From Microbacterium immunditiarum (GTDB lineage Bacteria; Actinomycetota; Actinomycetes; Actinomycetales; Microbacteriaceae): a stretch of DNA of 64,000 nt. Location of the stretch: assembly GCF_013409785.1 (NCBI RefSeq), contig NZ_JACCBV010000001.1, positions 496,001 to 560,000 on the forward strand. The letters are read 5' to 3'. Both the position numbers and the translations under genes were made by a program. This document shows positions 57,515-64,000 of this stretch, one piece after another. The notes under the pieces were generated by a model. The model was not told the origin of the DNA, ran no database searches, and saw nothing but the letters and a program-made list of their open reading frames with translations. How positions within the stretch are numbered: position 1 is the stretch's first letter; each line of letters begins with the position of its first letter.

Positions 57515-60015
57515 AGCCGATCAAAGAGGTTTCTCCGCAGGTGGGGCTTCCGCCCTACAGGCGCACGATCGCCGGGGTGCTCGGCGGTCTCGCCGGGCTC
57601 GCGGTTCTGAGTGTCATCGCGGGGTTGCTGGTCGTCGCTCCCCTCGCACCCGCGATCGCCATCGCCGGACATGCCGCGAACTCGGCGGCGACGCTCTTCG
57701 ACGGCCTGCCGAGCTACCTCGAGATCGATCGGCTGATGCTGCCGACGACGATCTACGCCCGCGATCCCGACACCGGCAAGGACGTCGAGCTGACGAAGTT
57801 CTACGACCAGAACCGCGTTCCGGTCGAGTTCAACCAGGTCGCGCCCGTGGTGTACGACGCCATCCTGGCGTCGGAGGATCCGCGTTTCTACCAGCACGGC
57901 GGGGTCGACATCATCGGCACGACGCGGGCGTTCATCCGCAACGCGCAAGGCAGCCAGATCCAGGGCGGCTCCTCGATCAGCCAGCAGTACGTCAAGAACG
58001 TGCTCGTCCAGCGCTGCGAGCGCGACGCGAAGTCCGAGCCCGTCCTCGATGAGAACGGTGAGCCCGTCAAGAACGAGGACGGGACCGACAAGGTCATCCC
58101 GCGCGAAGAAGTCCTGCTGAACTGCTGGCTCGACGCGACCGAGGCGAGCGGCATCGACGGATACCACCGCAAGCTCCAGGAGATCCGCTATGCGATCCAG
58201 GTCGAACGCGAGTATTCCAAGACCGACATCCTTCTCGGCTACCTGAACATCGCGAACTTCGGTGGACGGACGTACGGCATCGAGGCCGCCGCGCGCTACT
58301 ACTTCAGCACGTCCGCGGCGAAGCTCACGCTCGGCCAGGCCGCGGCGCTGGCGGGCATCGTGCAGAACCCCAACACGTACCGCATCGACCGCCCCGAGGG
58401 GTCGATCTTCGGCGAGGACGGCACCCGCTTCAACAAGGCGGCGGACGGGTCGATCGAAGACGTCGGCCGCGGCACGCTCGCGGGCCTCGACTCGCTGCTG
58501 GCCGGGGGCGTGATCAACCAGGAGCAGTACCTCGCCGCAGGCGACCCCTACAGCGCGACCAAGGGGCGGCAGCTCTATGTGCTCGACCGGATGCGGGAAG
58601 AGGGGCGCATCACGTACGACCAGTACGTCGCCGCCGCGCTCGAGCCGATCACGCCCGCGATCCAGCCGCCGCGCACGGGATGCGTGTCATCGTCCGCGCC
58701 GTTCTTCTGCCAGTACGTCGTGAACACCATCCGCTACGACCCGGACTACGCGGCGGCATTCGGCGAGACGGCTGAGGATCGTCAGCAGTCGCTCACCCGC
58801 GACGGCCTGAGCATCTACACGACGATCGACCTGCGGCTGCAGGGCGCGTCGCAGGATGCGATGTGGCGGTACGCGCCCGTGACGCTCCCGGGCATGAACT
58901 TCGGTGCGGCATCCGTCAGCATCGAGGTGAGCACCGGACGGATCCTCGCGATCAGCCAGAACAACCGGTTCACCGAGGACCGCGACGTCGCCGCCTCCGA
59001 CCCCGCGTTCACCTCCCTCGTCTATGCCGGGGACGCTGTCCACGGTGCGTCGGACGGGTTCCCCACCGGGTCGACGTTCAAGCTCTTCACCCTCGTCGAC
59101 TGGCTCGAGAAGGGGAAGTCGCTGTTCCAGAGCGTGAACGGCAACGTGCGCGCGATCCGACGCCTGCAGGACCGCTGCGACGGCACGTGGGTCAACCTCG
59201 AGAACCACGTCGTCCGCAACTTCGGCGGCGTCCGCGGCTACACGGGGACTCCGATGCAGTTCACGGCGCAGTCGCTCAACAGCGGCTACCTCGGCATGGC
59301 GGAGCAGCTCGACCTGTGCGACATCGAGACCGTCGCGGCGCGCATGGGCGTGACCCGCGGCACGGGCGATCCCATCGACCTCAAGGGCGCGGCGGCGATC
59401 ATCGGCACCGAGAACATCGCGCCCGTCGCGCTGGCCGCCGCCTATGCGACGGTCGCGAACAACGGCGTCTACTGCATCCCCCGCTCGATCGAGCGGGTGG
59501 TGGACGCCGACGGCCAGAACATCCCCGTCCCCGGCAACCGGTGCTCACAGGCCATCAGCCCGGAGGTCGCCGCCGCCACCGCCTTCGCGCTGCAGGGTGT
59601 GGTGCGCCCCGGCGGCACCGGATCCGGCGGCAACCCGAACGACGGCACGCCCATGATCGGCAAGACGGGCACGCACGAGCAGATCCAGACGTGGCTCGTC
59701 GAGTCGAGCACGCGCGTGACCACGGGGGTGTGGGTCGGAAACGCCGTCGGGTTCGGCGACGTCTTCCGCGCGTGGCACAACGGACGCCAGCTCTCCACGA
59801 TCCGGCTGCCGCTCGCGCGCGACATCCAGGCCGTCGCGAACCAGCTCTACCCCGGCGGCGGCTTCCCGGCGCCTCCCGCCGAGTACCTGCGTCGCCCCGC
59901 CCCGCCGCCGCCCGCGGACGACGATGGCCCGGGCGGACCCGGCGGTCCGCCGCCCGAGGACGAGGACAACTCCGGTCCCGGCCGCGGTCGCGGTGGTGGC
60001 GGCGACGACGACTGA
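57511..60015 (+). CDS. Class A penicillin-binding protein (transglycosylase/transpeptidase)
   Basis: A bifunctional peptidoglycan synthase of 834 residues. One membrane anchor lies at about residues 22-55. The GT51 transglycosylase part has ASEDPRFYQHGGVD with its catalytic Glu, GGSSISQQYVKN, and a long GYLNIANFGGRTYGIEAAARYYF motif in outline. The transpeptidase part has SxxK in GSTFK, SxN in QSLNSGY and KTGT. The C-terminal 45 residues are Pro/Gly/Asp-rich and probably disordered. Start taken as GTG 57511 from the leader overlap; TTG 57499 is possible. An insertion of about 20 residues (PVLDENGEPVKNEDGTDK) sits in the transglycosylase domain. Confidence 0.9.
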   Translation: MKPIKEVSPQVGLPPYRRTIAGVLGGLAGLAVLSVIAGLLVVAPLAPAIAIAGHAANSAATLFDGLPSYLEIDRLMLPTTIYARDPDTGKDVELTKFYDQNRVPVEFNQVAPVVYDAILASEDPRFYQHGGVDIIGTTRAFIRNAQGSQIQGGSSISQQYVKNVLVQRCERDAKSEPVLDENGEPVKNEDGTDKVIPREEVLLNCWLDATEASGIDGYHRKLQEIRYAIQVEREYSKTDILLGYLNIANFGGRTYGIEAAARYYFSTSAAKLTLGQAAALAGIVQNPNTYRIDRPEGSIFGEDGTRFNKAADGSIEDVGRGTLAGLDSLLAGGVINQEQYLAAGDPYSATKGRQLYVLDRMREEGRITYDQYVAAALEPITPAIQPPRTGCVSSSAPFFCQYVVNTIRYDPDYAAAFGETAEDRQQSLTRDGLSIYTTIDLRLQGASQDAMWRYAPVTLPGMNFGAASVSIEVSTGRILAISQNNRFTEDRDVAASDPAFTSLVYAGDAVHGASDGFPTGSTFKLFTLVDWLEKGKSLFQSVNGNVRAIRRLQDRCDGTWVNLENHVVRNFGGVRGYTGTPMQFTAQSLNSGYLGMAEQLDLCDIETVAARMGVTRGTGDPIDLKGAAAIIGTENIAPVALAAAYATVANNGVYCIPRSIERVVDADGQNIPVPGNRCSQAISPEVAAATAFALQGVVRPGGTGSGGNPNDGTPMIGKTGTHEQIQTWLVESSTRVTTGVWVGNAVGFGDVFRAWHNGRQLSTIRLPLARDIQAVANQLYPGGGFPAPPAEYLRRPAPPPPADDDGPGGPGGPPPEDEDNSGPGRGRGGGGDDD

Positions 60016-60016
60016 G

Positions 60017-60031
60017 TCGTGCGATCTCGCT
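60017..60031. repeat. GATCGCACG repeat, half copy
   Basis: TCGTGCGATCTCGCT, directly after the PBP stop. It matches one arm of the repeats at 56401 and 60556 and has no inverted partner. Confidence 0.5.
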
Positions 60032-60042
60032 CCGGCGGCGAT

Positions 60043-60477
60043 TCAGTTGACCCAGGGCATCGGGCGCTCGGGATCGCGCGAGCTGTCGTTCGGCAGGTGC
60101 GGCAGCTCCTCGCCGCCGGCGCGGATGCACAGCCACCGCAGCTCGCCCGGGCTGTCGGGCCGCGCCCGCCACGTGCGCCACACCCCCTGCCCGACGCGCA
60201 CGACCGAGCCCGGCTCCACGTCGACGACGACGTCGTCGAGGCCCATCTGCCCGAGGCCTTCGAGGAACACGTAGAGCTCCTCGATGCGATCGTGCTTGTG
60301 CCAGTACCCCGCCTCTTCACCCGGGACGAGCGCGTTCGCGGTGAGCCCGATGTACTGCATCGTGAGCTCGTGATCGACGACGCGGCGCCCGTCGCGCGAC
60401 CGCGACTCGACGAACCCGCCGAAGTGGCCGCGCCATTGGTCGAGTGCTCCGATCTGGGTCACTTGGTAGTCGCTCAC
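60043..60477 (-). CDS. Cupin-domain protein
   Basis: A 144-residue single-domain cupin. The metal-binding pattern is HKHDRIEELYVFLEGLGQM (H-x-H-x4-E) in motif 1 and PGSVVRVGQGVWRTWRA in motif 2, where a Trp or Arg stands in for the usual His. The GTG at 60477 has GGAGCG upstream. It may bind a small molecule or metal; its function is unknown. It converges with the PBP gene. Confidence 0.78.
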   Translation of the reverse strand: MSDYQVTQIGALDQWRGHFGGFVESRSRDGRRVVDHELTMQYIGLTANALVPGEEAGYWHKHDRIEELYVFLEGLGQMGLDDVVVDVEPGSVVRVGQGVWRTWRARPDSPGELRWLCIRAGGEELPHLPNDSSRDPERPMPWVN

Positions 60478-60555
60478 GCGGTCGCTCCTCTGCGCTCGGG
60501 GGCTAGAACGCCGACGATACCGGCTGCGGATGGCCCGCCTCCCCGCCCGCGACAC

Positions 60556-60618
60556 GTCGAGATCGCGCGTTTCACCGCCGTGCCCCGACGCGCGCGGTGA
60601 TTCGTGCGATCTCGGCGG
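60556..60618. repeat. GATCGCACG palindromic repeat, copy 3
   Basis: GTCGAGATCGCGCGTTTCAC on the left faces GTGATTCGTGCGATCTCGGC on the right, with a 20-nt GC-rich middle. Same layout as copy 1. Confidence 0.7.
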
Positions 60619-60646
60619 GACGACTCAGCCGCCCTGCGCCCTCGAG

Positions 60647-60995
60647 CTACCACCGCGTGTACAGGAACGTCTGCACGATGACTGCGAACGCGACCTGAAC
60701 GATGAGGCCGGCTCGCCGCCAGCGCTCGGACAGCAGCGCGACGCCGAGCAGCAGCCAGGGGACGAAGGGCAGCCAGATGCGCTCCACCTCGGCGCGGCTC
60801 ATCTGCGAGATCGTCGCGGCGACGCACATCGCGCGCCCCACCAGAGCGAGCGCGGCGACGGTCCGACGCGTGCGGGAGTCGTCGTCGGCGCTGCGACCGA
60901 ACGCGTCGACGGCGGCGACAGCGAGACCGGCGCCCACCCACGGCCCGGCGCTGATGGCCATCGCGATCTCGATCAGCGCGACCGTCGTCTCGCTG
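60647..60995 (-). pseudogene. C-terminal remnant of a polytopic membrane protein
   Basis: The minus strand encodes about 115 residues with four hydrophobic segments ending SRAEVERIWLPFVPWLLLG...TFLYTRW and a stop at 60647. The ERIWLPFxPWL region resembles the C-terminus of large actinobacterial integral membrane proteins of the GT39-like kind. No N-terminal part or plausible start exists: the frame runs upstream into unrelated low-complexity sequence and antisense to the next gene. I take it as a deletion remnant. Confidence 0.55.
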
Positions 60996-61017
60996 GGCGG
61001 TGCCGTCGTGCTGGGCC

Positions 61018-61063
61018 GGCGGGTCCGGCCTGGGTCTGGCGATCGCCCACGGCATCGTGAAAG
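61018..61063 (+). pseudogene. Fragment of a histidine kinase ATPase domain
   Basis: The plus strand encodes GGSGLGLAIAHGIVKG, the G2 box of sensor kinases, with no other part of a kinase around it. It abuts the membrane-protein remnant on the opposite strand, so the two fragments mark an old rearrangement or deletion junction near 61000. Confidence 0.5.
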
Positions 61064-61107
61064 GTCGCGGGCGCCGTCTGAGCCGAACTCGCGACGGCGG
61101 ACCAGGC

Positions 61108-61974
61108 TCACGCCGTGTCGAGCACCTCGCGAAGCCTGGCGGCGAAGGCCTCGGGTTGCCCGGCGTACCCGAACTCGCCGCCCATGAAGCCGCCGTGATG
61201 GCTCGGGAACACCGTCGCCTCCTGGTCGAGCTGCTCGGCCAACGCGAGCGCGGTTCGGCCGGTGTACACCTTCATCGACTCCTCGCCGACTGCGACCACG
61301 ATCCGCGTCGGCACCGCTTTCAGCGCCTCCACATCCGGCCGATAGTGTGTCACCGCCCACGAGCGGTCGGACAGCAGCGGATCGTCGCGCGAGCCGTCGT
61401 CCTCGGCCGGCAGCCCGAATGCGGCCGGGTCGGGCACCGACTGCGCCAGATGCTCGTCGGTGACCTCGCCCTCCCACGACGTCATCGCGATGAACGCGGC
61501 CATCCCCGCACCCCAGCCCTTCTCCTCGTAAACCCGGGTGTAGGCCTCTCGAGCGCGCTGGACAGCGTCGGCATCCGGCAGGACACAGTCGATAGGCGGT
61601 TCGTGCGCGACCAGTGTCGAGACGTCATCCGGATGCGCCGTCACCAACGCCAGCGCGGTCACCGCGCCACCGCTGCTGGCGAACATCTGCACCGGACCGA
61701 CGCCGAGCGCCTCGATGATCGCGTGGACGTCCTCGGCCTGGACTTCCGGCTCGTTCGTGACCCCGCCGTCTTTCCGCTTGCTCCGGCCGAGGCCCCGAGG
61801 GTCGTAGGTGACGACGGTGCGATCGTGGAACAGCTTCACCTGGGCGTCGAAGCCGCTCGCGTCCATCGGCTGCCCGATCATGACCAGCGGCGGCCTGTCG
61901 TCGGCCGTCGGCAGCGGCCCGTGGACGTCGTAGACGAGATCGACCTCCGGCAACTCGAGGGTGTACTGCGTCAT
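61108..61974 (-). CDS. alpha/beta hydrolase
   Basis: A 288-residue hydrolase. VMIGQPMDASGF is the oxyanion region, TYDPRGLGRSKR the second strand turn, and QMFASSGGAVTALALV holds the nucleophile Ser. The elbow is A-S-S-G-G rather than G-x-S-x-G. HHGGFMGGE near the end supplies the base. GGAGG lies 6 nt before the ATG at 61974. It is a stand-alone gene between the gene debris and dnaB; substrate unknown. Confidence 0.83.
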   Translation of the reverse strand: MTQYTLELPEVDLVYDVHGPLPTADDRPPLVMIGQPMDASGFDAQVKLFHDRTVVTYDPRGLGRSKRKDGGVTNEPEVQAEDVHAIIEALGVGPVQMFASSGGAVTALALVTAHPDDVSTLVAHEPPIDCVLPDADAVQRAREAYTRVYEEKGWGAGMAAFIAMTSWEGEVTDEHLAQSVPDPAAFGLPAEDDGSRDDPLLSDRSWAVTHYRPDVEALKAVPTRIVVAVGEESMKVYTGRTALALAEQLDQEATVFPSHHGGFMGGEFGYAGQPEAFAARLREVLDTA

Positions 61975-61992
61975 CGACGACCTCCTCATTGA

Positions 61993-62017
61993 CGGCCGGA
62001 CGGGGATTCTCCGGCCG
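61993..62017 (-). terminator. Hairpin after dnaB
   Basis: CGGCCGGA (61993-62000) pairs with TCCGGCCG (62010-62017). It lies 17 bp past the dnaB stop, just before the hydrolase gene. Modest stem, no U tract. Confidence 0.4.
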
Positions 62018-62033
62018 GGGCTCACCTTGCCAC

Positions 62034-63407
62034 TTACCCGAAGTCCCCCACCGCCATGTCGGCGAACCGCGAGAAGTGACCCTGGAAGGCGACGGTCACG
62101 GTGTCGGTCGGGCCGTTGCGGTGCTTCGCCACGATCAGGTCGGCCTCGCCGGCGCGCGGGTTCTCCTTCTCGTAGGCGGCCTCGCGGTGCAGCAGGATCA
62201 CCATGTCGGCGTCCTGCTCGATCGAGCCCGACTCGCGCAGGTCGGAGAGCGCCGGCTTCTTGTCTGCGCGCTGCTCCGGGCCACGGTTCAGCTGCGACAG
62301 CGCGATGACCGGCACCCCCAGCTCCTTGGCGAGCAGCTTGAGCGCACGCGAGAACTCCGAGACCTCCTGCTGACGCGACTCGACGCGCTTGCCCGAGGTC
62401 ATGAGCTGCAGGTAGTCGATGACCACCATCTTGAGTCCGACGCGCTGCTTCAGGCGGCGGCATTTCGCGCGGATCTCGACGAGCGTCATGTTGGGCGAGT
62501 CGTCGATGTACAGCGGCGCATCGTTGATGCGGCCGCGCGTCGCGGCGATCGTCGTCCAGTCGCGCGAGTCGAGCGTGCCCTTGCGCATCGCCTGCAGCGG
62601 AACCGCGCCCTCGGCGCTCATGAGGCGCATCGCGATCTCGCTGCGGCCCATCTCGAGCGAGAAGAAGATCGTGGGCATGTCGTGCTTGATCGCGGCCGCC
62701 CGGGCAAGGTCGAGCGCGAGCGTCGACTTGCCGAGCGCGGGTCGCGCCGCGATGATGATGAGCTGTCCGGGGTGCAGTCCGTTCGTGAGCTGATCGAGCT
62801 GAGCGAACCCGGTGGGGATGCCCGTCATCTGACCGTCACGACCGCGGGCCGCCTCGATCTCGTCGACCGCCGCGTCGACGGCGACGGTCAGCGGGACGTA
62901 GTCCTCGGACTCCTGTGCCGAGCCGACCGAGTAGATCTCGGCCTGCGCGTTGTTGACGAGCTCGAGCGCATCCCCCTGGCCGGCGTACCCCATCTGCACG
63001 ATGCGGGTGCCTGCTTCGACGAGGCGACGGAGCAGCGCGCGCTCGGCGACGATCGACGCGTAGTAGCCGGCGTTGGCCGCGGTCGGCACGATCGACGTGA
63101 GCGAGTGCAGATAGTCGGGGCCGCCGGCACGCTGCAGCTCGCCTGTCTTGATGAGCTCGTCGGTCACGGCGACGACGTCGGTCGGCTCGCCGTGCGAGTA
63201 GAGCGTGAGGATCGCCTCGAAGATCAGCTCGTGCTTCGGGATGTAGAAGTCCGGCCCGCGCAGCGTCTCGATGACGTCGGCCACTGCGTCCTTCGAGAGC
63301 AGCATCCCGCCCAGAGCGCTCTGCTCGGCGAGGAGATCATGGGGAGGCGTCCGTTCCGCTTCGCGCGGTCCGCCAAGGCGGTCTTCGGAGATGTCGGCTA
63401 TCGACAC
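62034..63407 (-). CDS. dnaB: Replicative DNA helicase
   Basis: A 457-residue hexameric helicase that unwinds DNA at the replication fork. The N-terminal DnaB domain starts PHDLLAEQSALGGMLL; the RecA-like motor has Walker A AARPALGKSTLALDLA, IFFSLEMGRSEIAMRL, Walker B VVIDYLQLM, and the C-terminal ALSQLNRGPEQR and DLRESGSIEQDADMVILLHR. No intein is present. The GTG at 63407 gives a family-like N-terminus, with GGGAGG upstream. Its upstream region carries several DnaA-box-like 9-mers. The usual rpsF-ssb-rpsR-rplI neighbours are not within the 590 bp that remain. Confidence 0.95.
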   Translation of the reverse strand: MSIADISEDRLGGPREAERTPPHDLLAEQSALGGMLLSKDAVADVIETLRGPDFYIPKHELIFEAILTLYSHGEPTDVVAVTDELIKTGELQRAGGPDYLHSLTSIVPTAANAGYYASIVAERALLRRLVEAGTRIVQMGYAGQGDALELVNNAQAEIYSVGSAQESEDYVPLTVAVDAAVDEIEAARGRDGQMTGIPTGFAQLDQLTNGLHPGQLIIIAARPALGKSTLALDLARAAAIKHDMPTIFFSLEMGRSEIAMRLMSAEGAVPLQAMRKGTLDSRDWTTIAATRGRINDAPLYIDDSPNMTLVEIRAKCRRLKQRVGLKMVVIDYLQLMTSGKRVESRQQEVSEFSRALKLLAKELGVPVIALSQLNRGPEQRADKKPALSDLRESGSIEQDADMVILLHREAAYEKENPRAGEADLIVAKHRNGPTDTVTVAFQGHFSRFADMAVGDFG

Positions 63408-64000
63408 GGTTCCCCATACCTCCCACAGCAGCTCGAGCACGACAGGCGGCCGACGGATGCGCCTGAGCACACTCGCATGGTCGTTCGGCCTGCGGGCGGC
63501 ACGCCGCCGCATCCGTGTTGAGCACAACACGAACCACCGACATCAGTCGTCGTCGCAAGCCTCGAACCTGTCTCCTCCGACAGTCGAGCGCACCCCCCGA
63601 TTGGGCCGAAGCCCACGCTAAGGAGAGCGTGTCGGGGATGCAACAGCACCTGTGGATAACTATGTGGAGAGTCTGCGAGAAACGCCGACAGACCTGTGCA
63701 CAACCGTTGTGGATAACGGTGCGCACTCAGCGGACGCTCAACTTTTTTATCGCCTCCGACCTGGTGTTTTCTCAAACTCACGCTGTGGATGCCGATGTGA
63801 TTAAAGTTGGCCTTGAAGGTTTGCGCCGCAGGTCGCGCCTGTGCACAAACCGCGGGATTCCGCAAATCCATGCGGTCCGAAATCTCCGGCTTTGCGGCGA
63901 CGCGCGCAAGGTTGCTGGACACAGCGCGGATCATCCACTACGGTCGGAGATCCAGGCACCCTCAGACGCGTTTCGCACGAAACGCGAGACTTCGTCATGG
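63408..64000. other. Upstream region of dnaB with DnaA-box-like sites
   Basis: I see no credible gene. It has an AT-rich stretch near 63740-63750 and 63766-63778, unlike the rest of the window. TGTGGATAA (the complement of TTATCCACA) occurs at 63651-63659 and 63708-63716; TGTGCACAA at 63695-63703 and 63840-63848; weaker TGTGGATGC near 63784. All face the same way. A 20-bp near-perfect palindrome lies at 63967-63986. A short minus-strand frame at 63801-63998 has no support. Confidence 0.6.
63967..63986. promoter_or_regulatory. 20-bp palindrome, parS-like in outline
   Basis: CGCGTTTCGCACGAAACGCG, two 9-bp arms around CA. The GTTTC-n4-GAAAC layout resembles parS (GTTTCACGTGAAAC) but the centre differs, so ParB binding is doubtful. 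It could equally be an operator of a gene beyond the window. Confidence 0.4.

Noticed and set aside
63408..63860. Chromosomal origin oriC
   Set aside because: DnaA-like boxes are present, but dnaA, dnaN and rpmH are not, and box number is low; kept only as a cluster of candidate sites.
63801..63998. 65-codon minus-strand frame in the dnaB upstream region
   Set aside because: No ribosome binding site, no motif, and it covers DnaA-like and palindromic sites.

Overview
The window is high-GC, gene-dense DNA with no RNA genes, phage or CRISPR array that I can recognise. Gene content, frequent GTG starts, ATGA/TGATG overlaps, leaderless -10 boxes and the recurring hexamer GGATGC/GCATCC (very common in Microbacteriaceae) point to an actinobacterium close to Microbacterium. 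dnaB and a cluster of DnaA-box-like 9-mers lie at the right end.

Layout. (1) 0.25-1.4 kb: a lone HSL-type esterase. (2) 1.6-9.7 kb, all minus strand: a zinc-homeostasis block, read in transcription order as znuA-znuC-znuB-zur-permease-TIGR03943 protein-membrane propeller protein-DNA-3-methyladenine glycosylase-rpmB-rpmG-rpsN. A Zur-box-like palindrome overlaps the znuA promoter, and L33 and S14 are the cysteine-free (zinc-independent) types. (3) 9.8-13.5 kb: acyl-CoA dehydrogenase and a teichoic-acid-type GT4 glycosyltransferase. (4) 13.5-30.0 kb: a 16.5 kb single-strand catabolic locus with a Liv-type ABC importer (including a fused permease-ATPase), two flavoprotein dehydrogenases, thioesterase, amidohydrolase, CoA-ester lyase, two SDRs, enoyl-CoA hydratase, FAD-linked oxidase, acyl-CoA ligase and a TetR regulator. 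A shared 18-bp palindrome (ATnCCnACC-GGTnGGnAT) stands before three of its transcription units. The imported substrate is unknown; this is the best candidate for an undescribed system.

(5) 30.1-34.9 kb: aminotransferase plus branched-chain 2-oxo acid dehydrogenase E1alpha, E1beta and E2. (6) 35-45 kb: small membrane and hypothetical proteins, a low-molecular-weight phosphatase, purB, a ROK sugar kinase, a flavin monooxygenase, a RibD-like reductase, and a LysE exporter divergent from an Lrp-type regulator. (7) 44.8-54.2 kb: an ArsR-MFS pair, two hydrolases with a zinc alcohol dehydrogenase, a BrkB/YihY membrane protein, an MFS exporter with glutaminase, and CsbD. (8) 54.4-61.1 kb: PhzF, RibD-like reductase, an Imm5-like orphan immunity protein, a P-loop kinase-like protein, a class A penicillin-binding protein, a cupin, and debris of two broken genes. 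(9) 61.1-64 kb: alpha/beta hydrolase, dnaB and its long upstream region.

Several families of short intergenic repeats run through the window, some inside reading frames. Two short leader reading frames end on the start codons of membrane or wall genes (brkB, PBP). Functions are from sequence motifs and family knowledge; no database search was possible.
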